The notes below the pieces were generated by a model. It did no database searches and was not told the origin of the DNA. It saw only the letters and a list, made by a program, of their open reading frames with translations. A stretch of 64,000 bases of DNA from Oricola indica. Its GTDB lineage: Bacteria; Pseudomonadota; Alphaproteobacteria; Rhizobiales; Rhizobiaceae. Positions 47,542-58,510 of the stretch are shown piece after piece (position 1 is the first letter of the stretch; each line of letters begins with the position of its first letter). Where the stretch lies: positions 124,001 to 188,000 of the forward strand of contig NZ_JAINFJ010000004.1 of the NCBI RefSeq assembly GCF_019966595.1, written 5' to 3'. Made by a program: the position numbers and the translations under genes.

Positions 47542-50532
47542 TTAGTCGCCGAGCGCGTCTTCCAGGAAGGCCGCGAGCTGTTCCTTGTGTTTCGACATCA
47601 GGCCCGTCGCCGTCGACGCCGAGGCGGCGCGGCCGGTGTAACGGACGCGCTGGTGCTTGGCGTTGATATGGGCGAGGACCCATTCCAGATAGGGATCGAT
47701 GAAGGCCCATGCCCCCATGTTCTTCGGTTCCTCCTGACACCACACCATGTCGGCGTTCTTGAAACGCGACAATTCGGTGATCAGCGCCTTTGCCGGGAAC
47801 GGATAGAGCTGTTCCAGACGCAGCAGGTAAATGTCGTTGATGCCCCGCGCCTCGCGCTCCTCGTAGAGATCGTAATAGACCTTGCCGGTGCACATCACGA
47901 CGCGACGGATCTTGGAATCCGTCACCAGCTTGATCGGGCCGTCCTTGCGGTATTCCGCATCGTCCCACAGCAGGCGGTGGAACGCGCTCTCGCCCGACAT
48001 CTCGTTGAGCGTCGAGACCGCGCGCTTGTGGCGCAAGAGCGACTTCGGCGTCATCAGGATGAGCGGCTTGCGGAAATCGCGTTTCAACTGACGGCGCAGG
48101 ATGTGGAAATAGTTGGCCGGCGTCGTGCAGTTCGCCACCTGCATGTTGTCTTCCGCGCACATCTGCAGGAAGCGCTCGAGACGCGCGGAGGAATGCTCCG
48201 GTCCCTGCCCTTCATAGCCGTGCGGCAGCAGGCAGACGAGGCCCGACATGCGGAGCCATTTGCGCTCGCCGCTCGAGATGAACTGGTCGAAGACGACCTG
48301 CGCCCCGTTGGCGAAGTCGCCGAACTGGGCTTCCCAAAGCGTCAAGCCGTTCGGCTCGGCCAGCGAGTAGCCGTATTCAAAGCCGAGCACGGCCTCTTCC
48401 GAAAGCATCGAGTTGATGACCTCGAAGCGGCCCTGGCCGGCCGAGATGGCGTTGAGCGGCACATAGCGGCTTTCATTCTCCTGATCGTACAGGACCGAAT
48501 GGCGCTGCGAGAAAGTGCCGCGCTCGCAGTCTTGGCCGGACAGCCGAACACCGTAGCCTTCCTGGACAAGAGCCCCGAAGGCCAGCGCCTCGGCGGTCGC
48601 CCAGTCGATGCCCTCGCCGGTCTCGATCATCTTGGCGCGGTTGTCGATGAAGCGCTTGACGGTGCGATGGACGTTGAAGCCGTCCGGCACCACCGTCAGC
48701 TTCTTGCCGATCTCCTTGAGCGCCTTCATCGGCATTGCGGTCTTGCCGCGCCTGCGTTCGTCCTCGTTGTCGGCTTTCGACAGACCCGACCATTTTCCGT
48801 CGAGCCAGTCCGCCTTGTTGGGCTTGAAGGTTTCGCCAGCCTCGAACTCGACCTCGAGATGCTCGCGCCAGTCCGCTTTCATCTTGTCGTATTCGTCGAC
48901 CGTGATCAGGCCCTCCGAGATCAGCTGGTCGGCATAGATCTGCGCCGTCGTCTTGTGCTGGCGGATCTTCTTGTACATCAGCGGCTGGGTGAATGCCGGC
49001 TCGTCGCCTTCGTTGTGACCGAAGCGGCGGTAGCAGAACATGTCGATGACGACCGGCTTGTGGAACAGCATCCGGAACTCGGTCGCCACCTTCGCGGCAT
49101 AGACCACCGCTTCCGGATCGTCGCCATTCACGTGGAAAATCGGCGCCTCGATCATCTTCGCCACGTCGGACGGATAGGGCGAGGACCGCGAGAAGCGCGG
49201 ATTGGTGGTGAAACCGATCTGGTTGTTGATGATGAAATGCAGCGTGCCAGCCACGCGGTGTCCGCGCAGCGCCGACAGGCCGAGGCATTCCGGCACAACG
49301 CCCTGGCCCGCGAAGGCGGCGTCGCCGTGGATCAGCAGCGGCAGCACCTTGGAGCGCTGCTCGAGGCCGACGATTTCGTCGCGCTGCGAACCGCCGGCAA
49401 GCTGATCCTGCTTGGCGCGCGCCTTGCCCATGACCACGGGATCGACGATTTCGAGGTGCGACGGGTTCGCGGTCAACGACAGGTGAACCTTGTTGCCGTC
49501 GAACTCGCGGTCCGAAGACGCACCAAGGTGGTATTTCACGTCGCCGGAACCTTCGACCTCGTCGGGTGTGAAGGATCCGCCCTTGAACTCGTTGAAGATA
49601 GCGCGATGCGGCTTCGCCATGACCTGGCTCAGCACATTGAGGCGGCCGCGGTGGGCCATGCCGAAGACGATGTCCTTCATGCCCATCGCGCCGCCGCGCT
49701 TGATGATCTGCTCGAGCGCCGGGATCAGCGACTCGCCGCCGTCAAGGCCGAACCGCTTGGTGCCCTTGTACTTGACGTCGATGAACTGCTCGAAACCTTC
49801 CGCCTCGACCAGCTTCTGCAGGATCGCCTTCTTGCCGTTAGGCGTGAAGGTCACGCCCTTGTCCGGCCCCTCGATACGCTGCTGGATCCACGACTTCTCC
49901 TCCGGATTGGAGATGTGCATGAATTCCACGCCGATCGTCGAACAATAGGTGCGCTTCAGGATGCCCAGCATTTCCGGGATCGTGGCGAATTCCAGCCCGA
50001 GCACATTGTCGATGAAGATCTTCCGGTCGTAGTCCTCCGGGGTGAAGCCATAGGCCTCCGGCGACAATTCGTTGTAGTCCTCGAGCGGCTTCGCAATGCC
50101 CAGCGGGTCGAGTTCGGCGTGCAGGTGACCGCGCATGCGGTAAGCGCGGATCATCATGATCGCGCGCACCGAATCGCGCTGCGCCTTGACGATGTCCTCG
50201 TCCGAAATCGAAAGCGCCTTCCCGGCCGCCTTCTCCTTGAGCTTGGTGCCCATATGGGCTTCGACTTCCGCCCAGTTGCCGTCGAGCGCGGAGGTCAGGT
50301 CGCCATTCGGGGTCAGCGGCCAGTTGTCGCGCTCCCACGACGCGCCCTGTGCGTTCTTGCGCACATCCTCTGGCTTGTCGTGCAGATCGCCGAAGAACGC
50401 CTGCCATTCCGACGGCAGCGACGCCGGGTTGTCCTGGTACTGCGCGTAGAGCTCCTCGATGTAGTGGGCGTTGCCGCCATAGAGGAAGGAGGTCTGCGCG
50501 AAAAGATCGTTGAGTTCGTCGGTGCGTGCCAT
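47542..50532 (-). CDS. sucA: 2-oxoglutarate dehydrogenase E1 component
   Basis: A 996-residue thiamine-diphosphate-dependent E1 that decarboxylates 2-oxoglutarate. N-terminal SFLYGGNAHYIEELYAQYQD is typical; MAHRGRLNVLSQVMAKPHRA and GDAAFAGQGVVPE carry the cofactor and active-site residues; CQEEPKNMGAW is near the C-terminus. The ATG at 50532, with AAGGTGA upstream, is preferred over a GTG at 50541. It is the largest gene in the window; the long open frame on the opposite strand is a shadow. Confidence 0.98.
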   Translation of the reverse strand: MARTDELNDLFAQTSFLYGGNAHYIEELYAQYQDNPASLPSEWQAFFGDLHDKPEDVRKNAQGASWERDNWPLTPNGDLTSALDGNWAEVEAHMGTKLKEKAAGKALSISDEDIVKAQRDSVRAIMMIRAYRMRGHLHAELDPLGIAKPLEDYNELSPEAYGFTPEDYDRKIFIDNVLGLEFATIPEMLGILKRTYCSTIGVEFMHISNPEEKSWIQQRIEGPDKGVTFTPNGKKAILQKLVEAEGFEQFIDVKYKGTKRFGLDGGESLIPALEQIIKRGGAMGMKDIVFGMAHRGRLNVLSQVMAKPHRAIFNEFKGGSFTPDEVEGSGDVKYHLGASSDREFDGNKVHLSLTANPSHLEIVDPVVMGKARAKQDQLAGGSQRDEIVGLEQRSKVLPLLIHGDAAFAGQGVVPECLGLSALRGHRVAGTLHFIINNQIGFTTNPRFSRSSPYPSDVAKMIEAPIFHVNGDDPEAVVYAAKVATEFRMLFHKPVVIDMFCYRRFGHNEGDEPAFTQPLMYKKIRQHKTTAQIYADQLISEGLITVDEYDKMKADWREHLEVEFEAGETFKPNKADWLDGKWSGLSKADNEDERRRGKTAMPMKALKEIGKKLTVVPDGFNVHRTVKRFIDNRAKMIETGEGIDWATAEALAFGALVQEGYGVRLSGQDCERGTFSQRHSVLYDQENESRYVPLNAISAGQGRFEVINSMLSEEAVLGFEYGYSLAEPNGLTLWEAQFGDFANGAQVVFDQFISSGERKWLRMSGLVCLLPHGYEGQGPEHSSARLERFLQMCAEDNMQVANCTTPANYFHILRRQLKRDFRKPLILMTPKSLLRHKRAVSTLNEMSGESAFHRLLWDDAEYRKDGPIKLVTDSKIRRVVMCTGKVYYDLYEEREARGINDIYLLRLEQLYPFPAKALITELSRFKNADMVWCQEEPKNMGAWAFIDPYLEWVLAHINAKHQRVRYTGRAASASTATGLMSKHKEQLAAFLEDALGD

Positions 50533-50632
50533 TTGCTTCACCTTGTGCGGGCCCTGCGGCCCTCCTGGGTTCGATACGCCTGCGGCGCTTTTGCGTTTCC
50601 TTGGCGGTCTATCGCCGCCTGCCCCGTCATGG

Positions 50633-50654
50633 CCGGGGCGGCGAACCGCCCCGG
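50633..50654. other. Strong hairpin between sucD and sucA
   Basis: CCGGGGCGG-CGAA-CCGCCCCGG is a perfect 9-bp stem with a tetraloop, 9 bp downstream of the sucD stop in the 130-bp sucD-sucA gap. There is no T-run, so it is more likely an mRNA stabiliser or processing stop than a terminator. Confidence 0.5.
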
Positions 50655-50662
50655 TTCAGTCG

Positions 50663-51583
50663 TCAGCCCTTGAGCACTTCGACAAGCGTCTTGCCGAGCT
50701 GCGCCGGAGACGGCGAGACGCGGATGCCCGCATCCTCCATCGCCGCGATCTTGTCTTCCGCGCCGCCCTTGCCGCCGGAGATCACCGCGCCGGCATGACC
50801 CATGGTGCGTCCGGGAGGCGCCGTGCGGCCGGCGATGAAGCCGACCATCGGCTTCGAGCGGCCCTTCTTGGCCTCGTCCTTCAAGAACTGCGCGGCATCC
50901 TCTTCCGCCGAGCCGCCGATTTCGCCGATCATGATGATCGACTCGGTCGCGTCGTCGGCGAGGAACATTTCCAGCATGTCGATGAATTCGGTGCCCTTGA
51001 CCGGGTCGCCGCCGATGCCCACGGCCGTCGTCTGGCCCAGTCCTTCATTCGTGGTCTGGAATACCGCCTCATAGGTGAGCGTGCCGGAGCGCGACAGGAC
51101 GCCGACGGAGCCTTTCTTGAAGATCGAACCCGGCATGATGCCGATCTTGCACTCTTCCGGCGTCAGGACGCCCGGGCAGTTCGGTCCGATAAGGCGCGAC
51201 TTCGACTTGTCGAGCTTCGCCTTGACGTTGACCATGTCCATCACCGGGATGCCCTCGGTGATGCAGATGATGAGCGGAACCTCGGCCTCGATCGCCTCGA
51301 TGATCGCCGCGCCCGCGCCTGCCGGCGGCACGTAGATCACCGACGCATTGGCGCCGGTCGCTTCCTTGGCCTCGCCGACGGTGGCGAAGATCGGCAGTTC
51401 CGCACCGGCCTTCTCGCCCGCGCCCTCGCCGGCCGTCCAGGTCTCTCCGCCCTTCTTCGGGTGGATGCCGGCGACCATCTGCGTGCCGTGATAGGCCAGC
51501 GCCTGCTCGGTGTGGAAGGTGCCGGTCTTGCCGGTCAGCCCCTGCACGAGAACCTTGGTGTCTTTGTTGATCAGAATGGACAT
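50663..51583 (-). CDS. sucD: Succinyl-CoA synthetase alpha subunit
   Basis: A 306-residue alpha subunit that makes ATP or GTP from succinyl-CoA. [20 protein letters not shown] starts the CoA-binding domain; the phosphohistidine is in [16 protein letters not shown]. It is 15 bp downstream of a secreted protein gene and is separated from sucA by a 130-bp gap that carries a strong hairpin. Confidence 0.98.
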   Translation of the reverse strand: MSILINKDTKVLVQGLTGKTGTFHTEQALAYHGTQMVAGIHPKKGGETWTAGEGAGEKAGAELPIFATVGEAKEATGANASVIYVPPAGAGAAIIEAIEAEVPLIICITEGIPVMDMVNVKAKLDKSKSRLIGPNCPGVLTPEECKIGIMPGSIFKKGSVGVLSRSGTLTYEAVFQTTNEGLGQTTAVGIGGDPVKGTEFIDMLEMFLADDATESIIMIGEIGGSAEEDAAQFLKDEAKKGRSKPMVGFIAGRTAPPGRTMGHAGAVISGGKGGAEDKIAAMEDAGIRVSPSPAQLGKTLVEVLKG

Positions 51584-51598
51584 ATGCCTTGCAGCTCC

Positions 51599-52216
51599 TT
51601 ATTCCGCGCCGTCCGGCTCGGACGTTTCGAATTTTAAAAGTACACCCGCAAATCCCGACGCATCGCGCATCGGGCTGCCCTTGGTGATGAAGAAGAGATT
51701 GGTGTCGAGGGTTCGCGGCAGCTTCGGCGACGAACCCCATGTGTAGCCCGCCATGCCCTTTTCCTCGATGGTCTCGCCGGGCGGCGTGCCGAGGAAATCG
51801 GTGACGAGTTGTGGGTCGATCGGCGCGGTTGCGCCGAAATCGTAGAGATAGCAGCCGATCAGCGTGATGATCTCGGGCGCATGCACACGGGTCACCACCA
51901 CGAAATGCGGATCGCCACCGATGAAACCGCCAAAGGCGGACCGCTCATAGGTCCAGCCCTTGTCCGCCTCTTCGAGGATCGCCTTGTCCGATTTCTGCAG
52001 CAGCTTCTGAAGGTCTGCGTCGTCGGTAGGCTCGAGTTCCTTCCAGCCCAGTGAACGGACATGGTCGCGGGTGCCCGCATAGCTTAGCCGTTGCGGCACG
52101 CAGGCCTGGCGGAACGCATTGACGAAGGTTTCACCGTCCGGCACATGCGCCTTCGCCGCGCCCGAGAACGCGAAAACGGCAAAGGGGATCGCAATGGCGC
52201 GAAACAAACCCGTCAC
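51599..52216 (-). CDS. Secreted protein of unknown function in the TCA operon
   Basis: A 205-residue protein starting at a GTG at 52216 that overlaps the previous stop (GTGA). A signal peptide ([20 protein letters not shown], then AKAHVPD) is present. The mature part contains CVPQRLSYAGTRDHVRSLGW and IITLIGCYLYDFGATAPI. The final part (KLPRTLDTNLFFITKGSPMR) looks like a soluble fold. A longer frame to 52342 is not supported. No family is recognised; the same gene-pair layout (membrane protein plus secreted protein) lies between sucC and sucD. Confidence 0.78.
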   Translation of the reverse strand: MTGLFRAIAIPFAVFAFSGAAKAHVPDGETFVNAFRQACVPQRLSYAGTRDHVRSLGWKELEPTDDADLQKLLQKSDKAILEEADKGWTYERSAFGGFIGGDPHFVVVTRVHAPEIITLIGCYLYDFGATAPIDPQLVTDFLGTPPGETIEEKGMAGYTWGSSPKLPRTLDTNLFFITKGSPMRDASGFAGVLLKFETSEPDGAE

Positions 52217-52578
52217 GACGATGCCCTCACCTGCCCGTGGTGCCGGGCGGCATGAACGCCCGAAAGCCCGATCACGAAGAGCAGCACCGCCAGCGCACCG
52301 GCAAATATCGCCGCCGGCACGATCAGGAAGGCGTCCTCGCAATCATGGGTGAGGCCCTTGGCGGCCTCGATCCGGCATGCGGCCGCGTCCGTTTTCGCGA
52401 CCCCGTAAAGCCACCACGAGGAAAGCGCGGTCAGCCCGACAAGACCCGCCACGCCCGGCAGCAGTCGGCGACGGCACCAGTTGCCGAGGGATTCCGGCTT
52501 GCCGAATGCGAACAGCACGACGAACGCCGCGGCCAGAACGGCGGCGCTTGCGACGATCATCGTGTCGAGCTGGTTCAC
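52213..52578 (-). CDS. Two- to three-helix membrane protein of unknown function in the TCA operon
   Basis: A 121-residue membrane protein with hydrophobic segments at about residues 7-26 ([20 protein letters not shown]), 40-59 ([20 protein letters not shown]) and 86-108 ([20 protein letters not shown]). Two Cys (CRIEAA and CEDAF) lie in the loop between helices two and three. It starts 45 bp after sucC, and its stop overlaps the following GTG. It is not recognised as a known family. Confidence 0.75.
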   Translation of the reverse strand: MNQLDTMIVASAAVLAAAFVVLFAFGKPESLGNWCRRRLLPGVAGLVGLTALSSWWLYGVAKTDAAACRIEAAKGLTHDCEDAFLIVPAAIFAGALAVLLFVIGLSGVHAARHHGQVRASS

Positions 52579-52623
52579 TTCGGGTTCTCCTGTGGTCCGG
52601 CCGCAAAGGCCGATCCGGCTCGG

Positions 52624-53820
52624 TTACGCGTCTTCGACGGCCTTGACGATCTTCTGCGCCGCGTCGTCGAGATCGTCGGCGGCGATGACGTTCAGGCCGC
52701 TCTCGTTGATGATCTCCTTGCCCTTCTCGACATTGGTGCCTTCGAGGCGGACGACCAGCGGAACCTTCAGGCCCACTTCCTTCACGGCGGCGACAACGCC
52801 CTCGGCGATCACGTCGCAGCGCATGATGCCGCCGAAGATGTTGACGAGGATGCCTTTGACGCTCGGATCGGCGGTGATGATCTTGAAGGCCGCGGTGACC
52901 TTCTCCTTCGAAGCGCCGCCGCCGACATCGAGGAAGTTCGCCGGCTCCTTGCCGTAGAGCTTGATGATGTCCATCGTCGCCATGGCGAGGCCGGCGCCAT
53001 TGACCATGCAGCCGATGTCGCCATCCAGCGCCACATAGGCGAGGTCGTATTTCGACGCCTCGATTTCCTTCTCGTCCTCTTCCGACTTGTCGCGCAGCGC
53101 CATGATGTCATCGTGGCGGAACAGCGCATTTCCGTCGAAGGAAACCTTGGCGTCGAGAACGCGCAGATGGCCGTCCTTCATGACGATCAGCGGATTGACC
53201 TCGAGCAGGCTCATGTCCTTCTCGATGAACGCCTTGTAGAGGATCGGGAACAGTTTCATCCCGTCCTTGGCTGCGTCCTTCGTCAGTTTCAGCGCCTTGT
53301 TGAGTTTCTTCGAATCGGCATCGGTGACGCCCGTCTCCGGGTCGATCGGCAGCGTCAGGATCTTCTCGGGCGTCTCTTCCGCGACCGCCTCGATATCCAT
53401 GCCGCCCTCGGTCGACACCACGAAGGCCGGACGGCCGACGGTGCGGTCGATCAGGATCGAGAGATAGAGTTCGCGGTCGATATCGGCGCCGTCCTCGATA
53501 TAGAGGCGGTTGACCTGCTTGCCGGCCGGGCCGGTCTGCTTGGTCACCAGCGTGTTGCCGAGCATTTCCCTGGCGTTCTCGACGACTTCCTCGACGGACT
53601 TCGCAAGCCGCACGCCGCCCTTGGCGTCCTCGCCCAGTTCCTTGAACTTGCCCTTGCCGCGGCCGCCGGCATGAATCTGACTCTTCACCACATAAAGCGG
53701 TCCGGGCAGCTTCTGGGCCCATTCCTCAGCCTGTTCGACGGAATAGACAGCCACGCCGCCGGCGACGGGAGCGCCATATTCATGCAGCAGCCGCTTGGCC
53801 TGGTATTCATGGATATTCAT
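52624..53820 (-). CDS. sucC: Succinyl-CoA synthetase beta subunit
   Basis: A 398-residue ADP-forming beta subunit. [20 protein letters not shown] opens the ATP-grasp domain; [20 protein letters not shown] holds the nucleotide-binding lysines; [20 protein letters not shown] and FLDVGGGA mark the core. It lies 29 bp after a secreted protein gene and pairs with sucD, from which it is separated by two uncharacterised genes. Confidence 0.98.
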   Translation of the reverse strand: MNIHEYQAKRLLHEYGAPVAGGVAVYSVEQAEEWAQKLPGPLYVVKSQIHAGGRGKGKFKELGEDAKGGVRLAKSVEEVVENAREMLGNTLVTKQTGPAGKQVNRLYIEDGADIDRELYLSILIDRTVGRPAFVVSTEGGMDIEAVAEETPEKILTLPIDPETGVTDADSKKLNKALKLTKDAAKDGMKLFPILYKAFIEKDMSLLEVNPLIVMKDGHLRVLDAKVSFDGNALFRHDDIMALRDKSEEDEKEIEASKYDLAYVALDGDIGCMVNGAGLAMATMDIIKLYGKEPANFLDVGGGASKEKVTAAFKIITADPSVKGILVNIFGGIMRCDVIAEGVVAAVKEVGLKVPLVVRLEGTNVEKGKEIINESGLNVIAADDLDDAAQKIVKAVEDA

Positions 53821-53849
53821 GAGGATTTCCCTTGTTCAAAATCTTGCCG

Positions 53850-54464
53850 TTATTGGCCTTCGGGCACTGCGCCGCCCATTGAAAACATTTTCGGATCGTT
53901 ACCGCCGATCACGATCGGCGCATCCGTTCCGCATACATGGCGCGCGGCGAAGGCGGCAGCGCCACGGGCAACGCCGTTGGCCTGTTCGGTCGCCGCATCG
54001 ACCGCCGCGACAACGCAACCCGGCGCGCCCGGCTGCCCGATGCTGGAGACGACCAGAACCTGTGCGCGGTCTTCCGGACCGCCCGTTACGCCGGAATCGA
54101 GATGGAAACGGATGATCGCCGCAAACGGCACGCCGTTCTCGTCGAGCCGCCATTCGATCTTGTCGCCGATCGTGTTGAACGGGCCGAAGGTCTCGAAGAG
54201 ATCGTTCGGCGCGCCGAAATCGACATCCATGCGCGCATCGCCGTCGCTGACATAGACGGGAATGCCGTCATGGCCCGGGCATTCGAGTTCGACGCCCGCG
54301 CCTTCCTCGTGCGTTTCGAGAACCGTGCAGGCGTCGAGATCGAGATCCGTATAGACGCTTTCCGCCGCTTGCGCGGAACCGGCCCACGCACCGATCACGA
54401 GAATCCCGGCCGCCATGCTCCGCAGGGCGGCTCGGGAAAATATCGGGTCGGCGTCTTGCGGCAT
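53850..54464 (-). CDS. Secreted protein of unknown function between mdh and sucC
   Basis: A 204-residue exported protein with a signal peptide or anchor (AALRSMAAGILVIGAWAGSA, then QAAESV). The mature part has an acidic beta-rich sequence (DACTVLETHEEGAGVELECP), a metal-like GDKIEWRLDENGV loop and GAPGCVVAAVDAATEQANG. It starts 10 bp after the mdh stop and ends 29 bp before sucC, so it belongs to the operon. No family is recognised. Confidence 0.8.
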   Translation of the reverse strand: MPQDADPIFSRAALRSMAAGILVIGAWAGSAQAAESVYTDLDLDACTVLETHEEGAGVELECPGHDGIPVYVSDGDARMDVDFGAPNDLFETFGPFNTIGDKIEWRLDENGVPFAAIIRFHLDSGVTGGPEDRAQVLVVSSIGQPGAPGCVVAAVDAATEQANGVARGAAAFAARHVCGTDAPIVIGGNDPKMFSMGGAVPEGQ

Positions 54465-54474
54465 CGCGCGGACC

Positions 54475-55640
<1,166 letters not shown>

Positions 55641-56045
55641 CTATTTTGAGCGACCGGGAGCCGTGTGTTCAATCAAATCCCAACGGTTGCCGAAGGGATC
55701 GGCGAAGACGGCGACGATCCCGTAGGTCTCGTGGCGCGGTGCCTCCAGGAAGGATACACCGGCTTGTGTGAAGGCCTGATGATCACGGCCGAAATCCTCC
55801 GTCTCAAGAAAGAAAGCCACTCGGCCGCCGGTCTGATTGCCGATCGCCGACTGCTGCGCCTGGCCCTCGGCCCTTGCCAGCAGTAACGCCGCTCCGCCGC
55901 CCGCCGGCGCGACACGCACCCAGCGCTTCGTTTCCGACAATTTCGTGTCCTCGAGGAGTTCGAAACCGAGCGCGCCGCAATAGAACGCGATCGCGGTATC
56001 GTAGTCGCGCACCACGAGCGTAACCGCGGCCATACGGCCGGTCAT
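55641..56045 (-). CDS. VOC family (glyoxalase-like) protein
   Basis: A 134-residue single-chain vicinal-oxygen-chelate protein. Two repeated beta-alpha-beta-beta-beta units are seen: MAAVTLVVRDYDTAIAFYCG, GALGFELLEDTKL, and later RVAFFLETEDFGRDHQAFTQ, then EAPRHETYGIVAVFADPFGN with RWDLIEH, the usual closing motif with a metal-binding Glu. Substrate unknown; bleomycin-resistance-like and glyoxalase-like annotations are both possible. The start at 56045 overlaps the zapE stop (ATGA). Confidence 0.88.
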   Translation of the reverse strand: MTGRMAAVTLVVRDYDTAIAFYCGALGFELLEDTKLSETKRWVRVAPAGGGAALLLARAEGQAQQSAIGNQTGGRVAFFLETEDFGRDHQAFTQAGVSFLEAPRHETYGIVAVFADPFGNRWDLIEHTAPGRSK

Positions 56046-57196
56046 CCGGCCTTCCCCGCGCTCGCCACCCACTCCTCCGACCGCATCTCGATCAGGCGCG
56101 AGGCCGTGCGGTCGAATTCGAACACCTCGACGCCGGTCTTCGCCTGGTAGAGTTCCTGCGGTTCGGCTTCCGCGGACACGACGATGCGGTTGCGATTGTC
56201 GTAGAGCGTGTCGATCAGGTTGATGAAGCGCTTGGCCTCGTTGCGCCGGCCCTCGCGCAGTACCGGGACGTTTTCCACGAACACGGTGTGATAATTGCGC
56301 GCGATCGCCATATAGTCGCGCGCGCCAAGCGGCTTTTCGCACAAATCGGCGAAGGAAAACCGCGCCGCGCCCATGGCGACCGCCGGAATGACGATCTCGC
56401 GGCCCTTCACCTCGATCATTTCGCGATGCGCTTCCACACCGCCCGTCAGGCGGCCCCACACATCGTCCAGCGCCTTGTCGGCGCCATCGCCGAGCGGCGC
56501 GACATAGAGCTTGGAATTCGACAGCCGGTCGAGCCTGTAATCCCGGTCGGCATCGAGGCTCATGATCTGCGTGTGTTCCTTGAGCACATCGACGAAGGGC
56601 AGGAAAAGCGACCGGTTGAGGCCGTCGCGATACAAATCGTCGGGAGCCACATTGGAGGTGGCGACAAGGATGACGCCCTGCGCGAACAGCGCTGTGAACA
56701 GCCGCGACAGGATCATCGCGTCGGCGATATCGGTCACCGAGAACTCGTCGAAACACAGGACCCGTGCCTCACCGGCCACATCCTTCGCAACCGGCCCGAT
56801 GGGATCGTTCTCCTTGACCGTTCCTTCCTTGAGCGCGGCGCGATGCGCGGCGATCCGGTCATGAATATCGGCCATGAAATCGTTGAAATGCGCACGCCGC
56901 TTGCGCTTCGCCGGACAGGCCGCGAAGAAGAAGTCCATCAGCATCGTCTTGCCGCGCCCGACGCTGCCGTGGACATAAACCCCCTTCACGACGCCCGGCT
57001 TCGGCGCGCTCTTGGCAAAAAGCCACCCGAGCGACGAGGATTTCGAGGCAAGACGCAGCGAACCGATTTCGTCGTTGAGAGCGTCGAACTGGCTGGCGAG
57101 CGCTTCCTGCGCGGGATCAGGATCGAGTTTGCCGTCGGATGCGAGCGCATCGTAACGCGCCCGCACCGAATCTCCGGGATGTAGCTGGTCAGGCAT
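56042..57196 (-). CDS. zapE: Cell division protein ZapE (AFG1-like ATPase)
   Basis: A 384-residue P-loop ATPase of the AFG1 family, which affects Z-ring dynamics. Walker A is GSVGRGKTMLMDFFF; Walker B is VLCFDEFSVTDIADAM; LFTALFAQGVILVATSNVAP is a typical sensor region. The C-terminus is conserved. It is linked to the mdh/suc block as in most rhizobia. Confidence 0.94.
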   Translation of the reverse strand: MPDQLHPGDSVRARYDALASDGKLDPDPAQEALASQFDALNDEIGSLRLASKSSSLGWLFAKSAPKPGVVKGVYVHGSVGRGKTMLMDFFFAACPAKRKRRAHFNDFMADIHDRIAAHRAALKEGTVKENDPIGPVAKDVAGEARVLCFDEFSVTDIADAMILSRLFTALFAQGVILVATSNVAPDDLYRDGLNRSLFLPFVDVLKEHTQIMSLDADRDYRLDRLSNSKLYVAPLGDGADKALDDVWGRLTGGVEAHREMIEVKGREIVIPAVAMGAARFSFADLCEKPLGARDYMAIARNYHTVFVENVPVLREGRRNEAKRFINLIDTLYDNRNRIVVSAEAEPQELYQAKTGVEVFEFDRTASRLIEMRSEEWVASAGKAG

Positions 57197-57211
57197 CGGC
57201 GCCCGCCGCTC

Positions 57212-57778
57212 CTAGCGCGTGAGCGAGATCGCTGCGCCGCTGGTGGTCTGTCCGTTGAACGCGCCAGCGCCCGACGCGAACAGCGACGCCACCTTGTTGC
57301 CGTTGGAATCGCTGAGGACCACCTGCTGGCCCTGTACGTCCCAGGCCGCGACACTGGCCGCATCGCCAGGACAGCCGCGCGAGGCGGCGCGGAAACCGCC
57401 GGTCCACTTGGTGAGCGCCATGAACATCTGGCAGGACGAGCCGGCGGTGGTGACTTTCCAGGCTCCGACGAGCGCTTCGCGCGTCACCGGCTGGGCGGTC
57501 GCAACCTCCTGGATGCTGGAATCGGTCGCATTGGGATCACCCGGCATACCGCCATTGGCGCCCGGCGCGTTGGGGAACTGCCCCTGCGCATTGGGATCGA
57601 CACCCGGCTGCGACGGCGGCGGCAGCTGGCCGGACGTTACCGAGCCTCTGGGCGCGGGATCGAGCGGAGCCGGTTGCCCCTGGGTGGGGTAGGTCCCGAA
57701 TCGCGAGCTCGTGCACCCGCTGACGGCAATAGCCGCGGCGACCAGACACACACCCGCGGCAAACGCAGATTTCTGCAT
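57212..57778 (-). CDS. Omp19-like outer membrane lipoprotein (AprI/Inh family)
   Basis: A 188-residue lipoprotein with signal peptide and lipobox AVSGC (Cys-22), a Pro/Gly/Gln-rich tether of about 60 residues and a C-terminal beta-barrel domain that begins REALVGAWKVTTAGSSCQMF and includes a Cys pair (SSCQ and SRGCPG). This matches the Inh/AprI protease inhibitor fold of Brucella Omp19. Protease inhibition in this organism is inferred. It lies just upstream of zapE on the same strand. Confidence 0.85.
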   Translation of the reverse strand: MQKSAFAAGVCLVAAAIAVSGCTSSRFGTYPTQGQPAPLDPAPRGSVTSGQLPPPSQPGVDPNAQGQFPNAPGANGGMPGDPNATDSSIQEVATAQPVTREALVGAWKVTTAGSSCQMFMALTKWTGGFRAASRGCPGDAASVAAWDVQGQQVVLSDSNGNKVASLFASGAGAFNGQTTSGAAISLTR

Positions 57779-57963
57779 TAATCTCTCCTGTTCGCCCGCG
57801 CTTGCGCCACGGGCAGATACGCCCTTCAGTCACCCAATAAAATGGCGAAATAAGGAAAACACAACCTTAACCGACCGGACGATTTCTTTTCTGCACAAAC
57901 TGCTCCTACAACCGGGCGGTCCCAAACTGAAACAGCGCCGGCCAGCTTTCTGCGCAGAAAACG

Positions 57964-57988
57964 AAAAAGCGGGCCGCAAAGCCCGCCT
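57964..57988 (-). terminator. Terminator of the ffh-rpsP operon
   Basis: On the minus strand a GCGGGC / GCCCGC stem with a 6-nt loop is followed by TTTTTCGTTTT. It lies 28 bp beyond the rpsP stop and closes the operon before the gap to the Omp19-like gene. Confidence 0.75.
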
Positions 57989-58015
57989 TCCCGAAACGGT
58001 GTCGCCTGTCGCGAA

Positions 58016-58468
58016 TTACTCCGCGGCGGCTTCTTCCGGTGCAGCAGCCTCTTCGGCGGGCGCTTCCGCAGCGGCGGCTTTGGCTTCGGCGGCCTCGGCG
58101 GCAGCGGCTTCCGCGGCGGCCTTGGCTTCCTCTTCCTTCTGCGCCTTCATGGCGATGCGTTCCTGCGCGGCCTTGCCCGGCTTCGCCTTGTTCGGGTTGT
58201 TGCGCGCGTCGCGCTTGGCGAGCCCGGCCTCGTCGAGGAAGCGCAGGACACGGTCGGTCGGCTGCGCGCCGACTTCGAGCCAATGCTTGATGCGCTCTTC
58301 ATTCAGCGTCACGCGCTTTGCTTCGCCGTCCTTGGGCAGCATCGGGTTCCACGACCCGACCTGTTCGATGAAACGGCCGTCGCGAGGGCTACGCACATCG
58401 GCGATGACGACGTGGTAGTAGGGACGTTTCTTGGAGCCCGCGCGGGCCAGACGGATTTTCAGTGCCAT
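58016..58468 (-). CDS. rpsP: 30S ribosomal protein S16
   Basis: A 150-residue S16. The core ([60 protein letters not shown]) ends near residue 98; the rest is an Ala/Glu-rich low-complexity tail. It is the last gene of ffh-GNAT-chorismate mutase-GNAT-rpsP. In many relatives rimM, trmD and rplS follow directly; here they are 18 kb away. Confidence 0.97.
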   Translation of the reverse strand: MALKIRLARAGSKKRPYYHVVIADVRSPRDGRFIEQVGSWNPMLPKDGEAKRVTLNEERIKHWLEVGAQPTDRVLRFLDEAGLAKRDARNNPNKAKPGKAAQERIAMKAQKEEEAKAAAEAAAAEAAEAKAAAAEAPAEEAAAPEEAAAE

Positions 58469-58510
58469 TTTGTTTTCCTTCTCAGTTCAATGACAGTGTT
58501 CGTTTTGATT

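Noticed and set aside
50565-50580. A GGGTTCGATACGC segment resembling a tRNA T-arm
   Set aside because: No acceptor stem, anticodon arm or D-arm can be built around it.
47443-50673. A 1076-residue plus-strand frame opposite sucA
   Set aside because: It mirrors sucA codon periodicity and has no domain or ribosome binding site.
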